A stretch of DNA of 64,000 nt from Rhizobium cauense. GTDB lineage: Bacteria; Pseudomonadota; Alphaproteobacteria; Rhizobiales; Rhizobiaceae. The translations under genes and the position numbers were made by a program. Position 1 is the stretch's first letter; every line of letters begins with the position of its first letter. Location: the NCBI RefSeq assembly GCF_019511525.1, contig NZ_JAEUAT010000003.1, positions 1 to 64,000 on the forward strand, in the 5' to 3' direction. Positions 10,503 to 20,270 of this stretch are shown in pieces. A model generated the notes under the pieces. That model was not told where the DNA came from. It searched no databases and saw only the letters and a program-made list of their open reading frames with translations.

Positions 10503-11936
10503 ATGCAGGGAGAGGCGAAGAGGGCCGCGCCGGGGCGACACACCGCCTTGTGGCAGCGGGCAAGCGCGAAGGTGGGTAAATTACGCCTCGAGGTGAAGTT
10601 CATTCTCATCGCGTCGTTGATCGTGCTTGTACTCATGTTCGTACTTGGACTGTGGACCACAAAGAGCATCGAGAAGGCTATCATGAAGGGGGCTGGCAGC
10701 GTTGGTGCCGGCTACCTGCAGACGTTCGTCGAGCCGTTGATTTCGGACCAGGATATTCAAACAAAGCGGCTGTCGCCGGAGCTGAGGGATAGGCTCAACC
10801 AGCTGCTCGGCGACAGCCCACTCGGCCAACATGTAAGCGAGATAAAGATCTGGAATCCCGATGGGAGCCTGTTCTATTCCACGTCCGGGCAGCAGGCAGG
10901 ACGTGAACGTGTTTTCGATGAGTTGAAGCGCGCACTCAACGGCGAAGTGGTCGTATCCCGAACGAAGACAGCAAAGCACGCCTACTCTGGAGAGGAGCGA
11001 CACGCGGAATTTATCGAAGTCTATGCACCGCTTGTTCGCGATGCTCGGGGTAAGACGATTCTCGTTGGCGAGTTCTACGAGCACCCTGACTACCTTCTTG
11101 CTGAAATCTCCGGCGCTTGGCGCACCACACTGATGATCGTGCTGCTTGTTTCTGTACCCATGCTAACGCTTCTCTATATGATCGTGCGCAGCGGCAGCAG
11201 GTTGATCGATGACCAGCACACGGCTATCCGCGCCAGCCTTAGGCACGCGCTGGAACTGTCAAACCAGAATAGGCGGCTCCGGCTGGAAGCAGAGCGAGCA
11301 AGGCGGGAGGCGGGAAAACTTAACGAGAAGATACTCGACCAGATCGGCAGTGACCTTCATGATGGACCGATACAGGTGCTAACCTTGGTCAAGCTTCGCC
11401 TAAGCGACATGAGGCCTTCCGCGTCGAGCGATAACACCGTGGCCGTCTCCGTCGAGAGCGTCGGAAAGCTCCTGCAATTCGTAACCCACGTTTTGGATGA
11501 TATCCGAAACATCTCATCCGGTCTCGTGCTACCGGAGCTCGACGACATTTCCCTCAATGAAACAGTCCTGCTTGCAGTTCGCCGCCACACCGATCTGACA
11601 GGCAATCGCGTAGCCATCAAGGGCCAGCTCGACGTCAATCCGAGCCGCGGACATCTGAACATCTGCGTTTATCGCTTCATCCAAGAGGCGTTGATGAATG
11701 CCCATAGACATGCGCCGGGAAACATCCAACAACTGGGGTACGGCATCCGGCGTAACCGGATCGTGATCGCGATTGCCGACATCGGTGCCCCCCCAAAGGC
11801 GCAGGCGTTCGCACCACATAGGGTCCGCCTCGGAAAACTGATGCAGAAACGACGCATTCGGGCATTCGGAGGCAAGATCAGGACGATCCGCCGTAGCAAT
11901 GGCACCCTTGTGATCGTCGTGCTTCCGCTGGAGTGA
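10503..11936 (+). CDS. Membrane sensor histidine kinase, HisKA_3/NarL type, with degenerate ATPase domain
   Basis: A 477-residue protein with a transmembrane segment near residues 31-51, a periplasmic sensor region of about 150 residues, and a second transmembrane segment near 205-229. A coiled-coil linker leads to the phospho-acceptor motif SDLHDGPIQVL (His286), typical of the HisKA_3 family that partners NarL/LuxR-type regulators. The N-box (FIQEALMNAHRHA) is at about 391-403. The following G1/G2 boxes are weak: ADIGAPP replaces the usual DxGxG, and the second glycine-rich turn is largely absent. ATG 10503 is chosen because a GGGGGAG sequence ends ten bases before it; in-frame ATGs at 10494, 10458 and 10428 are alternatives. 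No response regulator is adjacent, so the kinase is an orphan here. Its position divergent from the RTX peroxidase suggests, without proof, that it senses something linked to that protein. Confidence 0.8.
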   Translation: MQGEAKRAAPGRHTALWQRASAKVGKLRLEVKFILIASLIVLVLMFVLGLWTTKSIEKAIMKGAGSVGAGYLQTFVEPLISDQDIQTKRLSPELRDRLNQLLGDSPLGQHVSEIKIWNPDGSLFYSTSGQQAGRERVFDELKRALNGEVVVSRTKTAKHAYSGEERHAEFIEVYAPLVRDARGKTILVGEFYEHPDYLLAEISGAWRTTLMIVLLVSVPMLTLLYMIVRSGSRLIDDQHTAIRASLRHALELSNQNRRLRLEAERARREAGKLNEKILDQIGSDLHDGPIQVLTLVKLRLSDMRPSASSDNTVAVSVESVGKLLQFVTHVLDDIRNISSGLVLPELDDISLNETVLLAVRRHTDLTGNRVAIKGQLDVNPSRGHLNICVYRFIQEALMNAHRHAPGNIQQLGYGIRRNRIVIAIADIGAPPKAQAFAPHRVRLGKLMQKRRIRAFGGKIRTIRRSNGTLVIVVLPLE

Positions 11937-13619
11937 CAACAACGATAGACGAGGTGGCCGGCTCCAGCGCCAGCGCCGAGCTTAAAGCGTGTCGCAGCTT
12001 ACGTGGTTCAGGGTCATGTGATCGCAATCCACTTGGTCATGGAAGGCGAACGACTATGGGCAACCCGCGTCCAATAGAGTTGCTGAACGAGTATTGCATT
12101 CGGCGATAGGAGCGCGGCACTTCCGGGTTTCGCCGCGGTTCTTCAAAGATATGATGATCCTGCACCGATTGAAGGGGTGGGTCGCGCCTGGCAACCCGGG
12201 CCATCTGCCAAGAGGTGGTAAATGATGGTGCAGAGTTTGCAACACGTGTTGTCGCCAATGGCGATGTGACCTTGGACGTGCCGTGTCAAACTGCCCAAAC
12301 GCGGCCTCATGGTCCGTCGCCACCATTGGTCAGCGTAGGTCCGCCAATCCAGCTGGTTTGTGTCGCGTTCAGCCGCGCGAGCGGCCGCAAAGGCGCAAGG
12401 TACTGCGCGCCTCGATGTTAGCAGTTAGCTCCACGCTGAAAAGTTAGGTCGTCAAACCCTAAGGCAACCCGCGGATCCACACATCCGCGCGCCGAGTTGC
12501 GCAGCAACTCGTAAGTGCGCCCTTGTGCCCTCATCGCCTTCGTCTCTTTGGGCCCTGGTGGGACCCATGTGGCAATTTCCACGCTACATTCTTGCATACC
12601 TATGGGCGCTGCTGCACGCACAACTGCGATTAGCCTGGCCGACCTCATGGCCGCACAATCTGTCGAGCGACTGGATCGAAGCCATACACACGCCAGTCGT
12701 ATGGGGGCTGATCATCGTGAAACGCAGGGCAATTTATGTAGCCGTGGCTTAGGCGCGAAGGGAAATATTGGGGATGGGTTTCACCAAGCAGGAGCGGGCA
12801 ATCGATGCGCGCCATGACTCGTCGGTGCTGCATCGGGTAGAGAATAGCTACCTTGCACTATCGCGCCCCTCTCCCAGTGGCGAGTGCGAATTGGGAACGA
12901 TGTGGTGCAGTCACATGATCCAAGTTTGTCAATCAGGGACACCGTCGCCAACGGGATCTGCGCGGTTATCCGCAGTCCTCCACGATCAGTCGCAGCGCCT
13001 TCTCACCTCTCCCCGTCCGCGTCGTGAGCGACTTGCGACGGGTGCTGGCGCTGATGCAATCACCAAGACCATTCCCCTTGCGTCATTCAGTATCCAGGTG
13101 ACGTTCTGGGAGTCATTTGCGGTCACCCCCCAGCACAGGATGTTGCTGGCGTTGTTTGCTCCTGTTCTTTGGATAGTCAAACAGCGATTGCCACGTTTCG
13201 CGCACGGTGAATAAACAAGAACCGTACCACTTGATCAGGAAGCAGCCTTCTGAAGGGAAGCTATCCGCACAGAAACATTCGGTTGCATATGACGGACCGG
13301 CATCGACGGCCGAAATGGAGCGGTAATGGGCGGCATCCCTCGGGGCTCATGGTTCCGCCGCCTGTATCCATCTGCGGAGGTAAATTGCAAGCATCGTAGG
13401 CCGCGTTCGATTGCGCCGATCAGCAACAGGTTGTCGCCAGCAAAACGACCTTCGATTGCAGAGCGAGAGTCGGCCTCATTTCGATCAGCAAGTTCATCGG
13501 ATTCTCCCTAATCCGCTAGCCGATTTGCGGTCCTGCGGCCATCGCCCTGAACAGTGTTGTCCAGAACCTGACGCAGCGCGGCTTTTCTATGAGTGAGCGT
13601 TGTGAAAAGAGGAGACGGC
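11937..13619. other. Gene-poor stretch, no supported gene
   Basis: About 1.7 kb with only short overlapping open frames on both strands. None has a convincing ribosome binding site, family motif or consistent coding signature, and I recognise no transposase, tRNA or phage gene. Together with the ArdC gene that follows, it resembles the eroded accessory DNA often left after plasmid or island insertion. That reading is an inference. Confidence 0.5.
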
Positions 13620-14543
13620 TCACGCCGCCTCCCCTTCGATGATGCTGTCGGGCTGCAGGTAATGCAGGTAGCTGACAGCGCGTTGTGCGTGGCTGGCGGC
13701 AGCAAAGATCGCCCGCTTGTCGCCAGAGAGAACCTCGAGCCAGGATGCGAGGTAGCTCGCATGATCGGGCCGTGGTTCGAGTTCTGGAACAATGCCAAGA
13801 TCGGCGCAGAGGAAACAACTGCCAAGTTCGGCAATCAGTTCCTCGCGGGCGCGTTCGTGCTTGTCCTTGGCGTAACGGCTAAGATCGCGATCCAGTCGAT
13901 GCGCAGCCGCCGTCCAGTGGGTCATCTCGTGAGTGAGGATGGCGACGTAGCTTTGCGCGTCGCGGAAGGTTTCGAAAGCCGGCATCTGGATGTAATCGCG
14001 GGCCGGGGCATAATATGCCGCCGATCCGCCATGCCGGATCAGGGCACCGGTGTTGGCAAAGAAGTGGTCGGCATGTCCGATGCGCGTCATCGGATCCTGC
14101 GCCGGTGGAAGTGGGTGGAAGCGTTCATCCAGTCCATCGATCTGATCGGCATTGAAGACGGTGTAGGCTTTCATGAATGGGATATCGTGCTCGACCTCTT
14201 GGCCAATCTCGTCCGTCTCGGTGCGGATGAAGGAACTGGCGAACACCACGGTCGTGCCGGTCTCGCCCTTGCGCACCGCGCCGCCAAGTTCCAGGGCCTG
14301 ACGGAAGGTCATCCAGGTCGCGGACTTGAAGCCGCGAGAGATTGTCTCGGACCAGAGGAGCACGACGTTGATGCCGGAATAGGGTTGGCCATTGTGGCGC
14401 AGGGGCCGGGTGATGCGGTCGTGCGGCTGTGTCGTATTCCAGGGCTGCATCCAGGGTCGCACGCCCTTGTCGAGTTCGGCGATGATCTTGTCGGTGATGC
14501 GGCTGTAGAGATCGGGCCGTTGCTTTGTTGACTGCCTGTTCAT
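13620..14543 (-). CDS. ArdC-like antirestriction protein with zincin metallopeptidase domain
   Basis: A 307-residue protein. The N-terminal part (about 10-130; motifs YSRITDKIIAELDKG, PYSGINVVLLW, GETGTTVVFAS) matches the ssDNA-binding domain of ArdC (formerly DUF1738). The C-terminal part carries the zincin motif HEMTH (His205, Glu206, His209) and a downstream EELIAE glutamate cluster (234-239), as in the MPTase-PolyVal peptidase domain. Length agrees with plasmid and island ArdC proteins, which help incoming DNA evade restriction. The ATG has a GGAGG sequence seven bases upstream. It stands alone: no conjugation, replication or partition genes flank it, so it is probably a relic of a mobile element or plasmid backbone. 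Confidence 0.88.
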   Translation of the reverse strand: MNRQSTKQRPDLYSRITDKIIAELDKGVRPWMQPWNTTQPHDRITRPLRHNGQPYSGINVVLLWSETISRGFKSATWMTFRQALELGGAVRKGETGTTVVFASSFIRTETDEIGQEVEHDIPFMKAYTVFNADQIDGLDERFHPLPPAQDPMTRIGHADHFFANTGALIRHGGSAAYYAPARDYIQMPAFETFRDAQSYVAILTHEMTHWTAAAHRLDRDLSRYAKDKHERAREELIAELGSCFLCADLGIVPELEPRPDHASYLASWLEVLSGDKRAIFAAASHAQRAVSYLHYLQPDSIIEGEAA

Positions 14544-15313
14544 GTTCGAACCTCCGTTTCGAGGTCGCGACCATCGCGACCTGCTACGGCGGTCCGAACG
14601 CCAGGCTGCAAGCGCTGGCCCGCACCCGAAAGGGCCGCAACGCCAGTGAAGGACGGCACCGCCGTTGCGGGACAGCGCGGGCCCGGCAGGACCTCAAGCC
14701 GGGGCAGGACGCGAGACGTGACCACCGAACGGGCTCGTTCAATGGCAGGCAGACAAGCCAAGCATCAGCGGAACGCGCCCGACCTGTGAGCGTTGGAACA
14801 TATCCACAATGTCGCTACAGGCGGTTGGATTCTCCCTGTTCCATGCAACCCTTCAGTTCGAAGGCACAGCTTGGAAGCTCCAGCGTCCATTCCGGCGCAA
14901 AGCCGATGCCAGCAGCCAGGTGTCGTCGAGGGAATAGTTGGCGTCCCTGTCCTGGGTCGTATTTCTCGACCTTCTCTGGAAGTAGAGCTTATATTGGGGA
15001 CTTGTTCGTCAAGTCCTCGTTCGCCTTCCAAGGGCTCCTTTGCGCGATCAGCCGGGCGAGGATGGTCCTCTTGGATTGAGGAAGTCAGGGGAGGTGGTGC
15101 GTAAGTGGAATTCATAGACTCGGCGTAGATAAAATGTAGAGACCGCGGATGAATTGTATATTCGAGTATCCTGCAATCTCCATTGCACTAAAAAAATGGA
15201 CAATTATATAACATCTATCTAATAAACATTTGTTGTTGCTAGTTCAAAGGAGTATTGTGTTTTTGCCATCATGCGTTGATGCGCTTGATTACATTTGATT
15301 GGGGGCTGGTCGA
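14544..15313. other. Intergenic region upstream of ardC-like gene and multicopper oxidase gene
   Basis: The two flanking genes diverge from this 770 bp stretch. Near the ArdC start it holds two inverted repeats (separate entries). The end nearest the oxidase, 15120-15300, is strongly AT-rich and includes runs of A and T, as expected for its promoter. Short open frames in between show no recognisable motif. Confidence 0.4.
14562..14582. promoter_or_regulatory. Inverted repeat in the ArdC leader
   Basis: A perfect 9-bp inverted repeat (arms AGGTCGCGA/TCGCGACCT, 3-bp spacer) lies about 20 bp upstream of the ArdC start codon. A second repeat, with arms CCGCAACG at 14635-14642 and CGTTGCGG at 14663-14670, lies further upstream. 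Their position suits an operator or an mRNA hairpin controlling the antirestriction gene. No cognate regulator is visible. Confidence 0.45.
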
Positions 15314-17632
15314 ATGTATATTCCTAACGATGCATCTAGAATCAGGCAGAGAGAAGCGCAGCATGCACGAGACAATCGTGCAGAAATTGTCAGGGCGTTA
15401 AACCAGGGGCAAGTGACCCGCCGCGAGTTGTTGCGATGGGGTATCTTCACCGCAAGCGGATATCTGGCGTGCAAGAACGGGCTGAGCCCATTCGCAAAGA
15501 GCGCTTATGCGGCTGTTCCGACTGGCACGCCGCGCACACCGCTGTTCGGTATCCAGAAATTCACGCAGCCAATGCACAGGCTGAACCATCTCAAACCGCT
15601 GCCGATCACCAGAACCGCCGAAGGACACGCGGCCTTTCCGGCCAGCCTCGGCGAGCGGCCGGCCAAGCGGCTGTCCTATCACACGGATTTCTCCGCCGAT
15701 CCGACCAACCGGCAATTCATCAATCCGCTGACCTATCGCGGACCGATTGAAGGACGTCCCCCAGGCGAGGTCTTCGCGCACCAGCGCTGGGACGAGTTCT
15801 TCCCGAAGGTCGGCTACATCATGCGGCTTGGCCAGGTTGCCCAGGGATCGGGCGGCTATTTCCACGATGGCTTCCAGCGTCAACAACCGAACAGTGTCTG
15901 GACTTACGCATCAGGAAGGCAAGGCGAATGCACCCTGCCGCCATTCCTGATCAAGGGCCGCTACGGCGAGCCGATCATCACCAGGGTCTACAACGACCTG
16001 CCTGCTGACCGGGCAGCAAACAACGGCTTCGGCCGCAACGAGACCCAGCTGCACTTCCACAACGCCCACAATGGCGCGGAAAGCGATGGGGCTGCAAACG
16101 TCCACCACTTCCCCGGCACCTTCTATGACTATCGCTGGAGCACAGCGCTTGCCCGGCGCGACAGGATCAACACCCAGGCCGGCGACCCGCGCGCCTCCGG
16201 TCCTGACGACAATACCGGCCTCGTCAATGTCGCCGGTGATTTCCGCGAACTGCAGGGGTCGATGTGGGCCCACGACCACCGTTTCTTCTTCACCGCCGAG
16301 AACGTCTACAAGGGCAACCTTGGTGCCATCAACTATTACAGCGGCCCGGACCGCGGCAATGAGGAGCTGCAGGACGGCGTCAATCTCAGACTGCCGAGCG
16401 GCAAGCTGCTAGGCTGGGGAAACACCGACTTTGATGTCAACCTGATCTTCTCTGACTGCGCCTGCGACGCCTCAGGCCAGCTCTACTTCGACATCTTCGA
16501 CACCGACGGCATGCTGGGCGACGTTCCGCTGGTCAACTTCGGGTTTGCACCCTTCTTCGAAGTGCTGCCACGCAAGTACCGGTTCCGTGCCCTCAACGCC
16601 TGCATGTCGCGCTTCCTGAAGCTCGGGCTCGCGGATGCGAAAGGCAATCCGGTTCCGATCAAGTTCATCGCCAATGACGGCAACCTTGTCGTCAATCCGT
16701 TGACGCTTACAGCGCTTCCTGTTCAAGGGATAGCCGAGCGCTATGACTTCATCGTCGATTTCTCCGGCTTCAAGGTTGGTGACCGCATCAAAGTGGTCAA
16801 TCATCTGCGCCACGAGGATGGGCGACGGCCAAAGGAAGAACTCAGCCTTTCGAAGGCCCTGAAGGGCACGTCGGATGATCCCGTTGTGGGTCCGATGCTC
16901 GAGTTCCGGATTGTTGGTGCCGTCGAAAGCGTGGATGTTCCAGGGGTCATTCACCGCGCCACCGACCTAGACAGGAGCCAGGTGCCGGCGGTACTGACCG
17001 AGCAGATCCCGATCGTCACACCGGTGCGCACGCGCGTTGTTGAATTTGGCAGGGCCGGAACCGGAGACTCGCGTGGACCGAACGGCTGCACGCCAGACTG
17101 CGGTGAGACTGTGACTTTCCCATGGACCATTCGCATCAATGGCGAGACGTCGCATTCCATGAATGCCAACAGGATTTCCCTGCTGGTTCCCAAAGCAGGT
17201 GAAGTGGAGCACTGGACCTACAAGAATGGCGGCGGCGGATGGGATCACCCCATTCACCTGCACTTCGAGGAAGGCGTCACGATGCTGCGCAATGGCAAGC
17301 CGCCGGGGCCGACAGAGAACCTGGTCAGAAAGGACGTGTGGCGGCTTGGAGAAAGCGGCAGCGTCACCTTCCAGGTCCAGTTCGGCGAATTCGGCGGGTC
17401 CTATGTGAACCATTGCCACAACACCGTTCACGAAGACTTCGCCATGCTGCTGCGGATTCAGCTGCTGACCGGGGTTGCTGGAACACCCCAGGCGGCGGTG
17501 ACGCCTACTCCGAACCCGACCCCGGACGGTGTCTACTTCACGACCCCGGAGATCCTGCCCGAAGGCGCGCCGAAAGGATGGACTAACACTGAGCCACAGC
17601 TTCATGCACAGCTTGACACTTCCAAGCCGTGA
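15314..17632 (+). CDS. Tat-exported multicopper oxidase (laccase/CotA-like)
   Basis: A 772-residue protein. Near residues 35-65 it has a twin-arginine signal (TRRELLRWG followed by a hydrophobic stretch ending AKSAYA), implying folded export to the periplasm. All four copper-ligand clusters of multicopper oxidases are present: HFH (247-249), HDH (320-322), HPIHLH (645-650) and HCHNTVHEDFAM (700-711), with Met711 as likely type 1 axial ligand. Such enzymes couple one-electron oxidation of phenols or metals to reduction of O2 to water; the substrate here is unknown. ATG 15314 is preferred over the TTG at 15299 because a GGGGG run lies at a suitable distance before it. The gene stands alone, with gene-free DNA on both sides. 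Confidence 0.88.
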   Translation: MYIPNDASRIRQREAQHARDNRAEIVRALNQGQVTRRELLRWGIFTASGYLACKNGLSPFAKSAYAAVPTGTPRTPLFGIQKFTQPMHRLNHLKPLPITRTAEGHAAFPASLGERPAKRLSYHTDFSADPTNRQFINPLTYRGPIEGRPPGEVFAHQRWDEFFPKVGYIMRLGQVAQGSGGYFHDGFQRQQPNSVWTYASGRQGECTLPPFLIKGRYGEPIITRVYNDLPADRAANNGFGRNETQLHFHNAHNGAESDGAANVHHFPGTFYDYRWSTALARRDRINTQAGDPRASGPDDNTGLVNVAGDFRELQGSMWAHDHRFFFTAENVYKGNLGAINYYSGPDRGNEELQDGVNLRLPSGKLLGWGNTDFDVNLIFSDCACDASGQLYFDIFDTDGMLGDVPLVNFGFAPFFEVLPRKYRFRALNACMSRFLKLGLADAKGNPVPIKFIANDGNLVVNPLTLTALPVQGIAERYDFIVDFSGFKVGDRIKVVNHLRHEDGRRPKEELSLSKALKGTSDDPVVGPMLEFRIVGAVESVDVPGVIHRATDLDRSQVPAVLTEQIPIVTPVRTRVVEFGRAGTGDSRGPNGCTPDCGETVTFPWTIRINGETSHSMNANRISLLVPKAGEVEHWTYKNGGGGWDHPIHLHFEEGVTMLRNGKPPGPTENLVRKDVWRLGESGSVTFQVQFGEFGGSYVNHCHNTVHEDFAMLLRIQLLTGVAGTPQAAVTPTPNPTPDGVYFTTPEILPEGAPKGWTNTEPQLHAQLDTSKP

Positions 17633-18771
17633 TCTAACCAACGCGCCATCAATCCACCGCCGCTTGGAGGATGGCACTGCTTGCCGGCGCGACCCATACC
17701 TCTGTCCGTGCAGGATCAGCGAATTGTTGACGAACGACGGCGAAACCAGACGAGGTCGCGCTGCTTCGTGATGATTATTGCCAGTCGACCGCCTTCCGTG
17801 CAACGTGGATTACGATTCACATGGCCCTGAACCACGTAAGCTGCGGCACCCTTTGAGCGCCCCGTTAAAGTGCACCCCGATTGATGCTGCCGCTCGCATG
17901 ACCTCTAGCCAAAACGGAAACTAACCAACACGGCCCTTGGCTTCGCTCGTACCTCACGTCGCGCGCCAGCGACGCCAGAAGCGGTTGGGCCGCCGTCCAA
18001 CCGTCCGCAGAGTCGGTTTCATGTTTCAGAAAACGACCGATGGCTGAGCCTGGCGTTTGAGTAGTTGGAAACGCTCCTTGCTAGCTCCGAGGCTGTCGGG
18101 GCGCAATGATCCTGATACGCCAGCGTCTTCACCCCGGCGACGCAAGTCACACAGTGAAACAGGCGATCAGACTGCGTTTCGTTGCCGTCAGCCCCTCTCG
18201 CTCTCCGATAAAGCAAGGCGATACCGGCGACCTGGAAGGGTCCTAGCGAGATCAATTGACCGGCGATTTCGGAAGGTGATTGTAACGGAGCAAAAGTCCC
18301 GAGGGCATTTTCACCCCTTGTAACATTGCTTTCGAGTCATGGAATCGTTGCTGCATAAAAAGGGTATAACGCATTCGCTTCATAGTATCGTTAAGCAGAC
18401 GCGAATGTTCTTTAGACTTCGAAGGAAAAAAGCCCTCGTTCTTCACAATTCATCAAGAAGTGATGGACGGCTAATCATTACGTCGCAGACGTCTTCTGCC
18501 AAAAACGCTCACCGCAAACCTTTTACGATACGGGTACAATTATCTGATTTATTTATGAAATGTCGGCATATGGAGTGGGCAAGATCCCATATATTAGCTT
18601 TAGTTAATTTTTACCTATTGCATGCGTCGTTATTTGCGCTTAGCATTCGCCCCGCCACAACAAAAAGACGGTCAGAAAGTAACGTCGTGTGGGGGTTTCC
18701 TTAGACTGTAAGCATGTGTTCCGACGACGTTTTTCGGCGGATAGTTCAACTATGCGCAGATGAGGTTAAAC
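17633..18771. other. Long leader/intergenic region upstream of the alginate-like operon
   Basis: About 1.1 kb without a supported gene. From about 18280 to 18720 the base composition drops sharply in GC compared with flanking genes. An open frame at 18339-18704 has no family resemblance and looks like chance. The AT-rich part probably contains the promoter and regulatory sites of the downstream operon, and could make a long 5' untranslated leader. I could not assign a specific promoter. Confidence 0.4.
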
Positions 18772-20163
18772 ATGGAAATGGACCTTAATTCGGCCGGAGT
18801 TGCCTCCAAGCGAAAACTTGCTGTTCTAGAAAATTACTATCCGGGTGCCGAAACGCGACCGTATCGAGTTAGTGTCTTTGGTGCCGGCTACGTTGGATGC
18901 GTTTCCTCTGCATGCCTTAGCAATGATGGTTTCTCTGTTGTCGCGGTCGATCCCGATCGGTTCAAGGTCCAGCACCTTGCCGACGGCCAGGCTCCCATTG
19001 TCGAACCGGGTCTGGATGAACTTCTACAGAGTGCACATACAAACGACCTGTTGCGTGCAACACATTCAGCTGCCGACGCCATCAACGAAACGGACATCTC
19101 GTTCTGCTGCGTCGGAACCCCGAGCCTGCCTGACGGAACGCTGAATACCAATCACGTTCGTCAAGTCTGCGAGGACATTGGGAGGGCACTGCGGCACAAG
19201 GTCGATTTTCACATCGTTGTCATGCGCTCGACCATTCTTCCCGGGACAATGGAAGATCTTGTCATTCCGACACTGGAGAGAGCTTCCGGCAAAATTGCAG
19301 GACGCGAATTTGGTGTCGCCTACTACCCGGAATTCCTGCGCGAAAGCACAGCGATTGCGGACTATTACAGGCCCGGCGCGATTGTTTTTGGCCAATATGC
19401 CGACGACACACGCTCCATCGAAGCCCTCAGGACACTTGTTGGCCATATCGGCGTCACCCCACACGTCATCCCGATGCGCAGCGCAGAGATCGTAAAGTAC
19501 GCCAATAATTGTTGGCATGCGGTGAAGATCAGCTTCTCGAATGAGATCGGCAATATCTGCAAAGCCAAGGACATCGATAGCCACGTTGTCATGGACGTGC
19601 TGTGCTCCGATACACGCCTCAACATATCCAGGGCCTATATGAAACCAGGCTTCGCCTACGGCGGCTCCTGCCTTCCGAAAGACCTGCGCGCGCTAACGGC
19701 ATTTGGCCGCTCCATGAACGTGCCGACACCGGTCCTGGACGCCGCCCGGCTCGCCAATACCGTTCAAATTGATCATGCACGTTCACTGGTGGATGCAGCT
19801 GCACATGAGACCATAGGTTTCATTGGTGTGACCTTCAAGGCCGACACCGATGACCTCCGGGAAAGCCCGTTGCTCGAACTGGTCGAGGGGTTTCTAGGTA
19901 AGGGTAAGGAGGTTGCGATCTACGATCCGAACGTTGCAACGGATGCAGACCAAGGTCGCAACTTCCTAAAGCACATCGCACCGCTCTTGCGTGACAGCAT
20001 CAAGGACGTAATTGCGGCCTCCGAGGTCGTCGTGGTCGGCAACAAATATCCCGGCTTGAAGGATGCGATCGAATCTACGGGCAAGCCTGTGATTGTGATC
20101 GACCTAGCACGCATCGAAAAGCCGGAAAACAGAAACGTCATCTATCACGGCCTTTGCTGGTGA
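18772..20163 (+). CDS. algD: GDP-mannose 6-dehydrogenase
   Basis: A 463-residue member of the UDP-glucose/GDP-mannose dehydrogenase family. It shows the NAD-binding motif VFGAGYVGCVSSACLS, EFLRESTAI, the central KYANNCWHAVKISFSNEIGN helix and the catalytic-cysteine motif GGSCLPKDLRALT (Cys300). The last three follow Pseudomonas AlgD more closely than UDP-glucose dehydrogenases, so the expected product is GDP-mannuronate, the alginate precursor. A 30-residue N-terminal tail precedes the Rossmann fold. ATG 18772 is chosen over 18760 because GAGG lies six bases upstream of it. It is the first gene of the operon, with alg8 107 bp downstream after a hairpin. Supply of GDP-mannose (algA-type enzyme) must come from elsewhere in the genome. 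Confidence 0.9.
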   Translation: MEMDLNSAGVASKRKLAVLENYYPGAETRPYRVSVFGAGYVGCVSSACLSNDGFSVVAVDPDRFKVQHLADGQAPIVEPGLDELLQSAHTNDLLRATHSAADAINETDISFCCVGTPSLPDGTLNTNHVRQVCEDIGRALRHKVDFHIVVMRSTILPGTMEDLVIPTLERASGKIAGREFGVAYYPEFLRESTAIADYYRPGAIVFGQYADDTRSIEALRTLVGHIGVTPHVIPMRSAEIVKYANNCWHAVKISFSNEIGNICKAKDIDSHVVMDVLCSDTRLNISRAYMKPGFAYGGSCLPKDLRALTAFGRSMNVPTPVLDAARLANTVQIDHARSLVDAAAHETIGFIGVTFKADTDDLRESPLLELVEGFLGKGKEVAIYDPNVATDADQGRNFLKHIAPLLRDSIKDVIAASEVVVVGNKYPGLKDAIESTGKPVIVIDLARIEKPENRNVIYHGLCW

Positions 20164-20173
20164 CCAGTTTCGA

Positions 20174-20195
20174 GCCGACCGAACGAGCGGTCGGC
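20174..20195 (+). terminator. Intercistronic hairpin between algD and alg8
   Basis: Perfect 8-bp arms (GCCGACCG/CGGTCGGC) with a 6-nt loop start 10 bases after the algD stop. No T-run follows, so it is more likely an mRNA-stabilising or attenuating hairpin that sets algD expression apart from the rest of the operon than a full terminator. Confidence 0.45.
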
Positions 20196-20270
20196 GCCTC
20201 GATGCAATCGAGGAAGGAAGGCATCTCGACATAGGATGCCCAACCATTTTGGCAGGGAGCAAGAGCAGGA

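Noticed and set aside
12525..13214. Short plus-strand frames of 75-148 residues in the gene-poor stretch
   Set aside because: No Shine-Dalgarno sequence, no recognisable domain and overlapping frames on both strands.
18339..18704. 121-residue frame upstream of algD
   Set aside because: Lies in AT-rich leader DNA, has no motif or ribosome binding site and an unlikely residue composition.
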